64,000 bases of DNA from Todiramphus chloris collaris (Eukaryota > Chordata > Aves > Coraciiformes > Alcedinidae): positions 638,873 through 702,872 of the forward strand of contig JANVCC010000026.1 of NCBI GenBank assembly GCA_025345505.1, read 5' to 3'. The notes under the pieces are model-generated. The model searched no databases. It saw nothing but the letters and a program-made list of their open reading frames with translations, and had not been told where the DNA came from. Below, piece by piece: positions 1 through 11,900 of the stretch. The stretch's first letter is position 1. Each line of letters begins with the position of its first letter. The position numbers were made by a program, and so were the translations under genes.

Positions 1-3000
1 GGCAAGCTCATTCTGACACTTCCTGGGCAAGTTCAGGAAAACATACAGACTTTAAAAAAAATCCTAATCTGTTTCCCCAGAGCTGTCCCCCCCTCACCTG
101 CCTCTACCCTTCAACTCTCCATCTTGGGCCCCTCTGTTGCAATGTTCTTCCCCTACAAGTCCCCTCTAAGTCCCCTCTCATATCAGCCTGCTCTTACTAC
201 AACTTTACCCAATCACTTCAGCTACACTCCCCAGATCAGACTCTTCTTCTCTTGCCTTAACCTGTACTTTCTGCTTCCTCCCAGCATCTTTTTCTAGTTT
301 ACTTTCAGCCCCTTCATCCACAGGTCTCTTCTTCCTCCTTCCGAACACTACAGAAGTAACAGCAACAACAGGAAAGAGACGTTTTCATTGTGCTCTCAAA
401 TGAGAGACACCATTAACTAATGCAACAGCTCAAAACTTCAGCCTTAGGCAGAGACCAGCAGCATCCTCACAGCCCTGACCCAGACTGCAGCAGCGGGTCT
501 AACAAACTCAGGCCACAGGTGCTGCCAAAGCCGGGCATTGTCAAACCCAGTTCAGCCAAAACCTGCAAGCACAGAGAAAAATCCTGCTGAGCACCAGTGT
601 AAGAAAAAGCTTCTGCCTTTTCAGGCTCTCTCTTTGAATACACACTACTGCTTTTGCAAACACTCAGTTAAAAATCAAGCCGTGTTTTGCCCAGTGGAAA
701 GGGGAACATTACAACCCACATGTGACCACTGACTCCAGCAAGACAACAGGGCTGGTGTAACAATAAGTTAATCAGCCCCGGATATTTGCAATACCATCCT
801 CAAAACAAAAAGAACATACACTGACTATAAGATATCAAAGAGCACACAATTCTGTGGTTATGTATATGAGAAGAAAGTTTCCACAAAGGAAGTTGTGGGA
901 AACTTTCCAGGGATGTAATACAGGGCTAACAAACTGCTGACAAATCAACTGCCAAGAGTTAGCTTTATTACTCAGATTTGTTACTTTGCTTTAATGATCT
1001 ATTTGGCTCAGACTGCTTTTAGGAATAAAAACAACCCCCAAAAAAATCACTGGCATCCAATTTAAGAAAACCAGCAGTGAGTATTTCAAGATCATTAACT
1101 ATAAATTAAACTGTTAACCATCCAAACAGTGAACAACCAAAAAACTCATGTTCCAGATAGTAATACTTTCTACTGAACTTTTAAATAATATTTTTAGCAC
1201 TTTCTGTTGCTAAGAATAATGGGGGGAGATATGTTGGTCATTTATCTTGCATGTCTACCTTGGACATATAAATTCGCACCGTCCCTGTAACAAGACAACT
1301 GGGATCCTGTGTTAAAAGAATTCCCACATTTTCAGTTGTTGGATACCAATTAGAACACTAAGCAATAACATTTTAGTTTAAGTTTCATTGAAAACCAGAT
1401 TTAAATGTCAGTGTTTGAAATGCTTGGCTGAAAAGAAACAATGTCAGTTGGCCAAGAAATGCCATGAGCACCTTAAAAAACACAAGTCATGAAAACCTAT
1501 TGGCATGTGAGAACTCATTTTTACAGAATGGCATCTTTTTAGGCAAATTTTTTCAAAACTGAGCATCTAAAATTAAGACTTTGTGGTTCAGCACCTCCAC
1601 AAGAAGGCAGAAGCAGTTTTAAGGGTAGTGAGAGAGGTTTCAAGACAGCTTATTCAACTCAACCATCAGCAAATTCCTTTGTCTCAAAACATTTTAATGC
1701 CACAACACATGGAAATACACCATTTAACAACTTTCCACCTAGTTGTAAATCTGTGTGTGCAATTTCAAGTCACCACACAAGTTACTCAAGCAGCGCCTAC
1801 TGCATGCTGAGCTGCTGGGGCTCTACAAAGCACTTAGATGATCCAACACGTACCTTGGGTTCCATTAAGCAGAACTACTCAATGCAGAGACTGGATTTTG
1901 TTCAGCCTAACTAGAGACTTCCTACGTGCCTCTCTCTCCCCTGCTCTGCAGTTTGAAGGTTCAGGTTAGCAAGTCCCCCGGTTTACACAAGATATCCATG
2001 ATGGGAGATAAGATAATTCCCATTTCTTCCACACCCTCCTACTACAGGAGGCAGACATGGCCCACTCCTAAAGGTCAGATCCCAGCACAGGAGTGTTGGA
2101 TGTCTGGCACGCTGAGCAATGTCACCACACCCCTGGTCCAGGAAGGCTGAAGGTAACTGACTGCCACAAACGCCAAGCTAGCTATCAAGCTGTGCTGCTG
2201 TACACACAAGCATTTTTTGTGTTTGTTTAGCAGCATAAGGGGTCTGACTGCTATAAGGAACTCAAGACACAATGCTGCACTTTACAGCGAAGAAACACAG
2301 TCTAAAACACGCATTACCATCCTTAGATAAATCACTAATTCTACCCTTAGAAGAGAAATAATAAAAACATAGGGGTTTAGGTAACTAGCCTGAGCCACTT
2401 TCAATAACACCATACCCACAAAGTGACTGGAATCCCCTAAAGCACAACAGCTGTGGGATTTATGAAACAGAAATCAAGAGCCAAGCCCAAGTATTCAAGC
2501 AACTCTTACTTGAAAATCGTAAGATATTTTAGACCCTCCCTTACCTACAGAGGTTTATTGATAACCCGAATGATTCACAAACTACTTGCCTATGTGTGGG
2601 GGAACTTTATTGGTGGACAGACAAATAAAAAAATCCCTTATGAGGAATTAAACCACTTTCTTCATAGGAGAAACGTAACCACCACTTGCTTTGTTCTTTT
2701 CCAAGTATTTGGCAGATGTTTTGCACAGTTCTAGTGCTCTACAGTATTCCCTGTTTAACAGGGAGAAAAATAGATTATAGTCCCTTAGTTCAAATTAATA
2801 ATGCCTAAATTTAAACTTGACCCTGAACAAATATTCTCAACCCGCACCCGTGCTGCGGTACCAGCCACTCCTTTCTCTACTGCAGAGTCCTCGAGGAAGA
2901 CAGCAACCTAATGCCACCCCAGCACTGAATCCAAGTCTCTGATGCCTCCCGAGAGTCCCTTGGGAAGGGCAACTGAGTAAGATGACCCTGCCCTCTGCAC

Positions 3001-6000
3001 TTACCCGGCACGCCACAGCTAGAGCATCCCACACGCAGGTCCCACTCCCTGCTGCCAGCTTCTCCACACTCAGCACTGGCTATTTCTGTGGAACAAACAG
3101 CACCATGACCACAGCTCCCAGCTATGAGGCTGCCCTCGGCTGACTCGGGCCAGGCTGCTGGTGGCACAGCCCATCACAGGGCAGACACCGAGCAGAGTAG
3201 CAGAACATGCAAGCTCCGTTCTGCCGACAGCACCGCTCCCACCGCAAACCAAGGGGCTGCCCGGCCACACACACCGGCTCCTCAAGTCCGGCCATTGAAG
3301 CCTTATACATTCAAAATACTGTCAACGATCACTGAACGTTTGTTACCACAGAATTCAGTAGGGAAATATGGTTGGACTCGTGCTTGTTGGCAGGGCAGCC
3401 ATTCCCGCCTTCATCTCAAACAAGCCGTTGGCAAAGTTGTCCGCAAAGGCCAGGGAGAAAAGACAATAAACGTAAAAAGTGAGCTTGGCTGGATTAGAGT
3501 CACTTCTGTGGGAAGACCAGTGGGCAGACAGCTGCTCAACATCACCAGCGTCCCCCTGTACCAGATCCTAACAGGAGCTCGAGTCCAAGCGGGCAAAACC
3601 CGATCCCCTCAGCAGCAGGGAGTTCATGAGGCAAGTCAAATGCCAAGGCACAGCAGAGCAGCCCACCTCCCCGGGTGTCTGGAAAACACGACTCAGAACA
3701 CCCCATGTCATGGCGTTCGCTATAATTTCTGCACTGTTGTTGTTAGCAAAAGAGACTACAGACAGCACTGGCCATTCCCGGTATTCTGTAACCCTCCCTG
3801 GAGACCCTCCACCATCTCACAAGCTCATTTATTTTTAACAGGGGAAGGCTCACACGCACATTTAGAAGCATGGTCAAGGTTAATTTAACTTTTTTCTTAA
3901 AGAAAACCCAAACAACCGCCCCAAACATCCTTTCTGAAGTGCACAGTATTCGCTGTGGCCTAGACATAGCCTTTGCCCCACAGCCATGACACTGAAAACA
4001 AGAAATACAATAATATTGGAAATATCCTGAAAAACAAACAAACAAATCTATCTACACACACAGAACCATTTTCCAGACATGCTTCAAAGCAAAAAGAGGC
4101 CTGTAAAGTCCAACACCACCACAACCACCTTCCCTCTAACACTCTTTGTGTAGACCATTTTAATTTCTCCAACTGCTTTTTGGGGATGGGAAGGACAATA
4201 ATTTACCCCCACTGCAAAGACTGATTGTACCATTTGCTACAGGTATCTGCCATCAAACCCTCCCAAGTGGCTGATACAGAAGCACCCCCCCCCCCCCCCA
4301 AGGAACCATTTAAATTTAACTTGTCAACTACAACTATTGCCAGCAGCCAAAAGGCGGCCACGTGATCCAATAACTGTAAGAAGTGGCATAAAAGGCCTTT
4401 AGCATTCCCCACAGTAACCGTATGTTCTAAACATTCTTTGTTGCTCCTTCCTGACACAAGGCAGAAGCGCAAACATCGGAACGAGAGACTTCCTCCAAAA
4501 GCTGGCAGGGAGTAGAGAGGGCGCCAGCGGGAGAAGGGGTGGGAGGAGTGTCTTCATTATCACACCAGTGGGTATTTTTCTTAAAAGTCAAGATGAAACA
4601 AAGCGCCTGTCGCACCAAGCCTGTGGAAAAGGACTGAGTCAAACAGGACTATTTTCCATCGGATGATTTATAACACATGTTCTCTTGATGACAGTTAGTT
4701 ACCGTAATCCTTGACCTGAGAGGAGCGCTCCTCTAGAGCATCTCCTCCCACTCTCAGGGCAGAAATGATCATGTGCGGATTTCCACAGGTGACAGACTGG
4801 TGTCCGGCGCCGAGAAGCTGCGTTAGGCACAGCTTGTGTGAGGCTAGCATGCTTCCTCCCACACCAAGAGAACTTCAATGGAGGGGACAACAACAAGCAG
4901 AGGTCTCTGAAGAGGAAGCCACTCTTCACACAACTACCCAGGAACTTCCTCCTGCAGGCACCACTTGGGGCAGCAAAACTTACGCTCTCTGCAAATCCGA
5001 TTAGATGGGAAAACTTTAAACTTGGGTATTATGGAAAAGGAGCCCCTCTGTGTTGTTCGTACTTCTAACTTGACAAGACTCACCTTCAACACTCAAGTTT
5101 GCTGTCAGCAAAGTTACTAGCTCTCTCATCTTTTAGCAGTACTTGAACAAGCTCCACAGACTAACTTTGCAAATAGTTGAAAAGAGAGTCAGTTTTTTAA
5201 TGCTAAAACTAGCAATAAATAGCATCGCTCTTTTGACACACAGTCCTTCCTGGAAGCTAAGGATGGATTCAGAAGGAAGGTTTTGGGCTCAAACAGGCTA
5301 CCCTCGAGAGGACAACAAATAAACACATCAGAAAACTTGCAACAACAAAAAACAAGTCAGATTTCAGGTTTTTAAAGTTTCAAGTTAATTGCCTGTAGAA
5401 CAACACACCTGTCAGAGATGATACTGCTGGGAAGAACTACTCTTAACTAACTGAGAAACCTTTCTGAAGTAGGCTTGTTAAATGTATTGGTATTTTCACC
5501 TGGCACTGGGCACTTCATACGAGAAAAAAATGGTTTGCTTTACTCCAAGAATACTTCCTGTACCAGAACAGAAAAAAATTCAAGGAAGAAGCAGCACAAG
5601 TCATTCCCATGGCGTACGAGCCAGATGAAGCAGTAAGACTACTAAAGCCTCACAGCACAGTGAGGGTGACAAGGCAGCACGTGAGCAGCCAGCAGAACTC
5701 CACAAGCACCAGTACTTTTACACTGATTCGCCATTACGTAGCTTCTCCCCGAGCCATTGCCCCTCACTGTGGAAATCTACAGCGAAGAGCATTTGGAAAT
5801 AAGTTGTATGAAGAAACATTCTGACAGAAGTGACAGATCATGATGTCTCTCTGTCTCTCTCCATAAAGCCTCATCACCACCAATCCATCCTGCTGGCTCG
5901 GTTCTCAGGTGGTAACACACACCTGTGGTCCTGCACACGCAGTTGGTGAAAGCATTTCCATTTTCCATGAAAGAATAAGCGCAACTTTACCTCAGAAGAA

Positions 6001-7149
6001 AGTTTAAGTCCTCTTAACAGTCCTTTACTCTGGCTTTAAGCGTAGGTGTTAGTAGCTGTAACAACTAGCAACGTTGTTTGTGGTTTCTTTCTTATAGCAA
6101 CACAGAAACACTGCCTGTTTAGAACGCCAGTGAGCTATTTGCATTTTGTTAAGAGCAGTGATCCAGCAACAGCTTCTCTTCAGAAAATGTCTTCCTCCTC
6201 TAAGCCTGGTAACATCCAAAAGGTGGCCAACTGAACAGCGAGTGACAGCTGACCCCCGCTTACTAGCTGTTGTGCATCTGCACGTACATTCTTCTGCTCA
6301 CTGTTGACTGGACCACAGACTTGAGCAGCCCATACCTCCCAGCCCACAGCACAAAGCCATGCTAGACATCTCAGCAGCACTCATGGTTTATAAGGTCAAG
6401 AAGCCTGAAAAATAGAGGAAAATATTCTCACGGAGCAGTTTTATCACACTGTCAGTTTAACCAGTAAGAACATGTGCAACCATTAAGTGAGCTCTGTGCA
6501 GTTGCTTAAAATAGTTTCACATGCCAGCACAAATAACAGTTTGCCAACAGAGCAAACAATGGCCAGAGCTGGCTGATTAAGTAGCATGTGCATGTCAAAA
6601 ACCAGAGTCTCTTTTCAGTTCCACAACCTCAATATATATTCTGTATCTGCATCAAGCCTGTTCAGAAGTCTACACAAAGTAGAAGAAGGGGGGGGGGGGA
6701 AACCAAGACTAATTAGCTGTCTAGGAGCATAAAAGGCAGTTTGTTCCATGTACATTCAGCACAGAACTAACATGTTTTCTTTGTTTTGAGTCTCAATATA
6801 ATTACCAACTTTGTTCCAAAATGCCAGACCTCACTTGGAAGGCCTGTGTGGGGTTCTCAGCCCTTCTCAGGAAGGGGACAGAAATTACTGTGGGCTCCTG
6901 AATGCCTTTTATGAACTCAAACCCTTACAAACACACATCTGTATCCTTTGGCATACTATTTATTACTTACTTTGGCCACTCTTTGATTTTGCTCCACTCC
7001 AGCAGCAAAATGCCACAGAAACATAAACAAGCAAAGAGATTTAGCTACGGAAACAGTACTGCTGAAGGCAGGAGGGTCTCTCCCCCAAGCTCCGTATGTG
7101 TAACCAAAATTAGAACCGACTGTTCAACAGTTTCATACACACTATCTTG

Positions 7150-7200
7150 GAGGAAGAAGGGTGGAAAAGGGAGGAGGAGGAGAAGGAGGAGGAGGAGTGG
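7150..7200. repeat. (GGA)n purine-rich simple repeat
   Basis: A run of GGA/GAA units on the plus strand inside AGFG1 intron 1. It is low complexity, and the arginine- and leucine-rich open frames across it are artefacts of the repeat. Confidence 0.8.
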
Positions 7201-7272
7201 GGTGGCCCATACAGGAATGAGGAACAGGAAAAATGCAATCCACATTATCAGAGCCAATCCCTTACCAAGGTT

Positions 7273-7314
7273 CATATATACATATATATATAGAGAGAGA
7301 GAGTGTGTGTGTGC
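7273..7314. repeat. Compound (TA)n(GA)n(GT)n microsatellite
   Basis: Successive TA, GA and GT dinucleotide runs. This is a typical polymorphic compound microsatellite in AGFG1 intron 1. Confidence 0.85.
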
Positions 7315-7940
7315 TTTTAGGAAGTAACAGATGCAAGAGAAAGCCTTCTACTGCTACTCTGATCAAGTATAGACAAAGGCTAGAGATCATCCTCTAGACT
7401 CCAGAGAGTCCTCTTACAAACTACTCTCAAGCATAATTCAACACACAAAAGGCTAGGCTACTGATTTAAGGTTAAAGCAAGATTTTTAACCCCTCAAGTC
7501 GGTACTGCTGATCGGATAGGTCTCTCTAACCACTCGCGAAAGCCAACAACTCGGCCCCGGGCCCCCGTCCCAAAGGTACCTGCCAAAGCCTCGGCACACG
7601 AGCTACCCCCGCGGGGATGGCCCGGGGCGCACGGCGCCCAGGGGCATCCGCGGGCGGAGCTCCGGGCCGGGCCCGCCGCCGGCCGCGGCTTTTTAGCGAA
7701 TACCCCCCGGGAGAGCCCCCGGCTGCCTCCCCTGCTCCGGTACAGCCTCCACCCGCTGCCCTCCGACGTGGCTGCCGGGAGCAGGGGGAGCCCGCGGGGC
7801 GGCGGCCGGCGCGGCAAAGCGCAGGCGAAGCGCTGCCCCCCGAGCCCAGGGGCCGGCCCCAGTCGGGGGTCACCCTCCGGCCCCGAGCCGCCGTTCCCCC
7901 CCCGCCCCAAGGGATGGGTCCGGACCCCGGCCGCACTCAC

Positions 7941-8107
7941 AGGATGCCGGAGCAGGAGGTGCAGACGAAGCTGCCCACCGTCATGTCGGTGTAGGTGGGG
8001 CCGCGCTGGTCGCAGTCGAAGCACTTGCGGTTGGGCGGGAGGCTGCTCATCTCCCGCAGCAGCTTCAGGTGCTTCTCCTCCTGCTTCCGCTTGGCGCTGG
8101 CGGCCAT
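7941..8107 (-). CDS. AGFG1: AGFG1 coding exon 1 (ArfGAP with FG repeats 1, N-terminal fragment)
   Basis: AGFG1 is an FG-repeat nucleoporin-like protein with an N-terminal ArfGAP zinc finger, known for clathrin-coated-pit trafficking and for RNA export as a cofactor of HIV Rev. This exon encodes 55 residues plus two bases, starting MAASAKRKQEEKH. It contains the complete zinc-binding pattern C-x2-C-x16-C-x2-C (CFDC ... CTSC). It ends in a good GTGAGT donor after GGC ATC CT (phase 2). The start is the ATG at 8107-8105 in the context GCCATGGC. The frame stays open upstream but contains no earlier ATG, only GTG. CFDCDQRGPTY favours AGFG1 over AGFG2. Later exons lie beyond position 1. Confidence 0.95.
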
Positions 8108-8204
8108 GGCCCCGCCGGCGAGGGGAGGGGAGGGGACGGCCCGGCACGGCACGGCGCCGGGCCGCGCTCACACCCCGGCGGCGGCGCTCCCGGGCCCGGC
8201 CGGC

Positions 8205-8290
8205 GGGAGAGGGGGCTGGGGAGGGAGGGGAGGGGAAAGGAGAGGAGGGAAGGGAGGGAGGGAAGGAGGAAGGAAGGAAGGGGCGGGGAG
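8205..8290. repeat. GGA/GGGA purine tract in the AGFG1 promoter or 5' UTR
   Basis: About 85 bases that are almost all purine on the plus strand, with many GGG and GGGG runs. It lies just upstream of the AGFG1 start codon, so the transcript would carry a C/U-rich leader if transcription begins above it. G-quadruplex or triplex formation is possible but inferred from composition only. Confidence 0.8.
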
Positions 8291-8900
8291 GGCAGCCGGC
8301 GCCCGCCGAGGAGCCGGGGCGGGAGCGCGGTGGCCGCGTCCGCCGGCAGAGAGCGGAGGCGGGCGGCGCGGAGGAGGCCGGCAGCGGCGGCGGGCCCAGG
8401 GCGGCTGAATGACGAGCCCGAGCGGAACCTGCGCGACACCTTTATGAGATCAGAGCAGGAGATGGCGGCGGAGCGGTGGGGCCCGCGGCAGCGCCCCCTC
8501 TCGCGCGGGAGGACGCCCTTGCCGCCCGCCCGGGGGAGGTGCCTCGGGCGGGGCCGCGTCACCCGCCGTGACCCGGCGGGGCGGGGAGAGGGGCGGCCCC
8601 GGGCCGGGGGGACCGTCCGGAGGAGACCCCTCGTGCAAAAATCGCAGAGAAACGGACGACGTCGCCGTTCTTCGGGGAAAGGGGTCGCCCCGGGGGCGCT
8701 CTCCACAGGCCCCTCAGGAGGGCCGGAAAAGGGGTCGGTGCGCTCTATGGCCTCCGAGCTGCCCTCTTCCCGAGCTGCCCTCTACATCCCCCAAGGCCTG
8801 AACGTTGGCTCAGGCAGACTCGTGAGCGCAGCGGCCGAGACCAAGGGCCGGATCCTGCCCTTGGGTCACCACAACCCCCGTGCAAAGTTCCAGGCCGGGA

Positions 8901-11900
8901 CAGAGCGGCTGGAAAGGGTTGGGAAGCAGGCTGTGAGGGGTTGGCCGACAACCGGCTGGCTGGCCGAGGTGCTGCAGCGGGGCCCAGCGGGAGCAGGTGG
9001 AGAGGTTTGCACAGGGCAGTGGGACTTGTGAGGAGAACGATGGGTCTCCTGTTATTTTTGATACAGAGATGAGAGCTGCACAGTTTTCCCTGGAGAATTT
9101 GGCTGCTGGGGCCTGACTGGACACTTTCCTCGTGAAAAGAGCGAGCCAGCAGTCACGTAGAGCTGCTGATAGCCTTGAGGAACCTTCGGCTCTGCCTTCA
9201 GCTCAAACCCACTGCTGATCTACAGAACATGTGCTCATTCTTTACAATGGTACCTGAAGAAATATTCTTCAACAGTGTGCAAAACTGCTGTTAAAAAACC
9301 CAAAAACAACAACAAAAAAAACCAAACCCATGAAAAAAAAACAGTCAATACACTTTATAATTTAGCAATTTAATTTGCAAAACTGCCTGGCAACGCAGTG
9401 TGTGATTAAAATCATTTAAGGTTCAATGATTCCCAACACAACACATGTAGGGTCGAGCTTTGTGCTTCTGACGTCAGTACGTATGTTAGCTCTAGCTTTT
9501 GTAGGAGTAAGAGCTGATCCACTGTGTTTTCCTCATAGTTGCAGTTAAAAAAATCTAGGCCTAGGTGTTCAACATGAGTAACTCAGCATTCCTCCTCTGG
9601 TTTCTCCCAGCCTGCTGAGTTAGATGCAACCAGCGCTGAGTTTTACAACCCGGAGTATAACTCACTGAGCTCAAATTTTTCATTAGGAATGGCAGGAGCT
9701 GTTCACAGTGAAAACTAAATGTCACTAAATCATTAAATAATCACCAGTGCTTCAGTAGCATTCTTAAAAGTAAACAGGAAGTATTTCCAGTCTCCCAAGG
9801 ACCCATTCTCACCGCTTCCTCATGTTTTTCGCCTCTCTCTGAAATTATATTCTTGTTATTCAGGAGGTTTCATTTGGTTCTGCTGTTTACAAAACATGCC
9901 AACATTGGAGATTTGCCAATGACCTAAGTGACCTAGAGTAGATGACCTAAATTTAAGGGGGAGAAAAAAAAAAAAAGTTTAAAGGTTAAAAAACCAATTT
10001 TTTTCCTGGAAAACACTTTGAAGAGCAGGGCAGAGAGTTGCTACATACAGCAGGGTTTCATTTCAGGGGGAGTTGAAGGTGCTCCGTAACTGAAGCAAGA
10101 ACGTCTGACTTCAGATGCTTATGTTGAGTGTGTCACAGGAAGAGGGATTAATAAAAGTGCCACCACTGTCACCGACGTCATGGCCATCACGCTGTGGACC
10201 TGAGCTCCCAAGGGAAGTCGCAGGGCTGCTGGAGTCGATCCTGACGGTCTGTGGGAGTCTCAGAGGGGCCGTGTTGCACTACAGCAGGTGCTCATTTGTT
10301 TCAGGAAGAAGTGGTTCTGACTTTCCTCATGGTCAGCACCAAGATGAGCTTATGCTAGTAGATAAATGACCTTTTTTAACTTGAATTTGGTTTAGAAATC
10401 ACTTTTTAAAGCCACCAAGACTCTCCATTCTATATCTTATAAAGCCATTTATCCCAGGAAACTACAGAATGAGACTTCAGAGGGTTGTGAGGATAAACCC
10501 CTTTACAAATATCCCTAAGGTCTGTGGATAAGAGTTCTTCCAGACTCTGTGAGCACCTCTGCTCCTAATCTTGTGTTCCGCTCTTCAGCTCCTTGGGTTC
10601 CTTTTTCCTGCTATATTTTTCTCTACCACAGGACCTGGATTTCCTTTCCTGCTGCTTCTTTGACCAAATTTGCTCTCCATTCTCTCCTCCTAGGGACCAG
10701 ACTTTTGAGGATGGAAATACACCGGCCAGCTGTTTATTCCAAAAGTGCTTAATCCCTGCTGCACCTGCTACAGCTTTTAGCATTAAAATTAATTTCTCAA
10801 CAAGAGGTAAACCAGTGATTTCTTATCCTTGCAACATTTCTCTTTACATAAAAAACAGAACATAAAAGTTAGCCCAGTCATGAGTAATAATATCTGAAAA
10901 ATGTTGCTTCGGTAAGCCCTTAAATATGGGCTAATAGGGTATAAATTTATAATATACAAGCACATAATCGAGGGGATTTATTGTTAGGACCAAAAGAAAC
11001 AATAGTCTAAGAACATACATTTGGGAGATGAATAAGATATTCTCCATTTGTCACTAGGATTGAGGTCAATAATATCCATTTTAAAGCAATTAACCCAGCA
11101 GGCTAAGCGAGGTGAAAATTATCATGTTGAAAGACTAATGGGCTATTAAATCCATCTTGCTTCACTACTGATGGGCACACAAAATTAATCCTGGGATTAG
11201 GTATCTCGAATCTGTGGTGATTAGCCACGCCAGTATTTGTGTGTGAAGGATGCCTTGTGGAAACACTCTCTGTAGGCTTTCTTCATCGTCTGCTTCTCTT
11301 TTCTTCTCCTATAACTACAAAAAAAAAAAGGATATCCATTGATTAAAAAAAAAAAAAAAACAAACCCATAACTAAATTCAGTTATTGAATTTTATCTGTT
11401 TAGAAAGGTGTTCAGAAGAGCGAGCAGCTTCTGCATTACCTGAGTTGTGCTTCCAGTCATTAGTGAAGCTCTGTGCTCTCCTGGCTGGACTGGAACTACT
11501 GGGGACCCTGCGAGCCTGTTGCACATAAGATTATGATTGCTTTACTATGTTCAGATTTACAAGTTTCTTCAGGCACCCTGCTCAGTGAAGAGCAGATTTT
11601 ACTTTTTTTTTTTTTTTCCAGCAGTGGATTTTCGAGCACAGGATTGTCATAGCTCACGGTGCAATCCGGCCTAGTTCAGCAGGAGGTTTTCATAGCCAGG
11701 GGGATATTTCAACTTCTTCTGAAGCTACAGGCATTTTCCACTTTTAGTGAGAAACTCTGATAGCTGAGGACGTGTTATCCTCCTCCTGCTTTCTAACTTA
11801 GGCAGCAATGTTGAAAGGTTATGAATATTTCAACCTTGCCCCTTTATTTGACACAGTTCTTGAATTTCCATGGTGCCTGAAGAGTACAAGATCATATTGC

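Larger units (their letters stand above)
1..7940 (-). other. AGFG1: AGFG1 intron 1 (partial, runs off the window)
   Basis: This stretch follows the donor of AGFG1 coding exon 1 on the minus strand. I saw no second exon: the residues expected next in the ArfGAP domain (RGLNPPHRVKS-like) were not found on either strand. It holds ordinary unique sequence, a C15 run at 4285-4299, a G12 run near 6688-6699, a GGA-rich tract at 7150-7200 and a TA/GA/GT microsatellite at 7273-7314. A 254-codon ATG-initiated open frame on the plus strand (3124-3888) resembles no family I know and is treated as unproven. Confidence 0.7.
7530..8900 (-). promoter_or_regulatory. AGFG1: CpG-island promoter of AGFG1
   Basis: Very GC-rich and CpG-dense sequence surrounds the AGFG1 start codon and falls away sharply on both sides (A/T-rich before about 7500 and after about 9050). 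Long open frames on both strands here come from the scarcity of A/T and are not genes. The transcription start is not visible; a 5' UTR of a few hundred bases above 8107 is likely. A purine tract at 8205-8290 lies inside the island. Confidence 0.75.

Noticed and set aside
8108..8152. In-frame N-terminal extension of AGFG1 (PCRAVPSPPLAGGA)
   Set aside because: The extension begins at a GTG, not an ATG, and the family starts at MAASAKRK, so the ATG at 8107 was kept.
8069..9031. 320-codon plus-strand open frame in the AGFG1 CpG island
   Set aside because: It is a by-product of high GC and the purine tract, antisense to the AGFG1 5' region, with low-complexity Gly/Arg/Pro composition and no domain.
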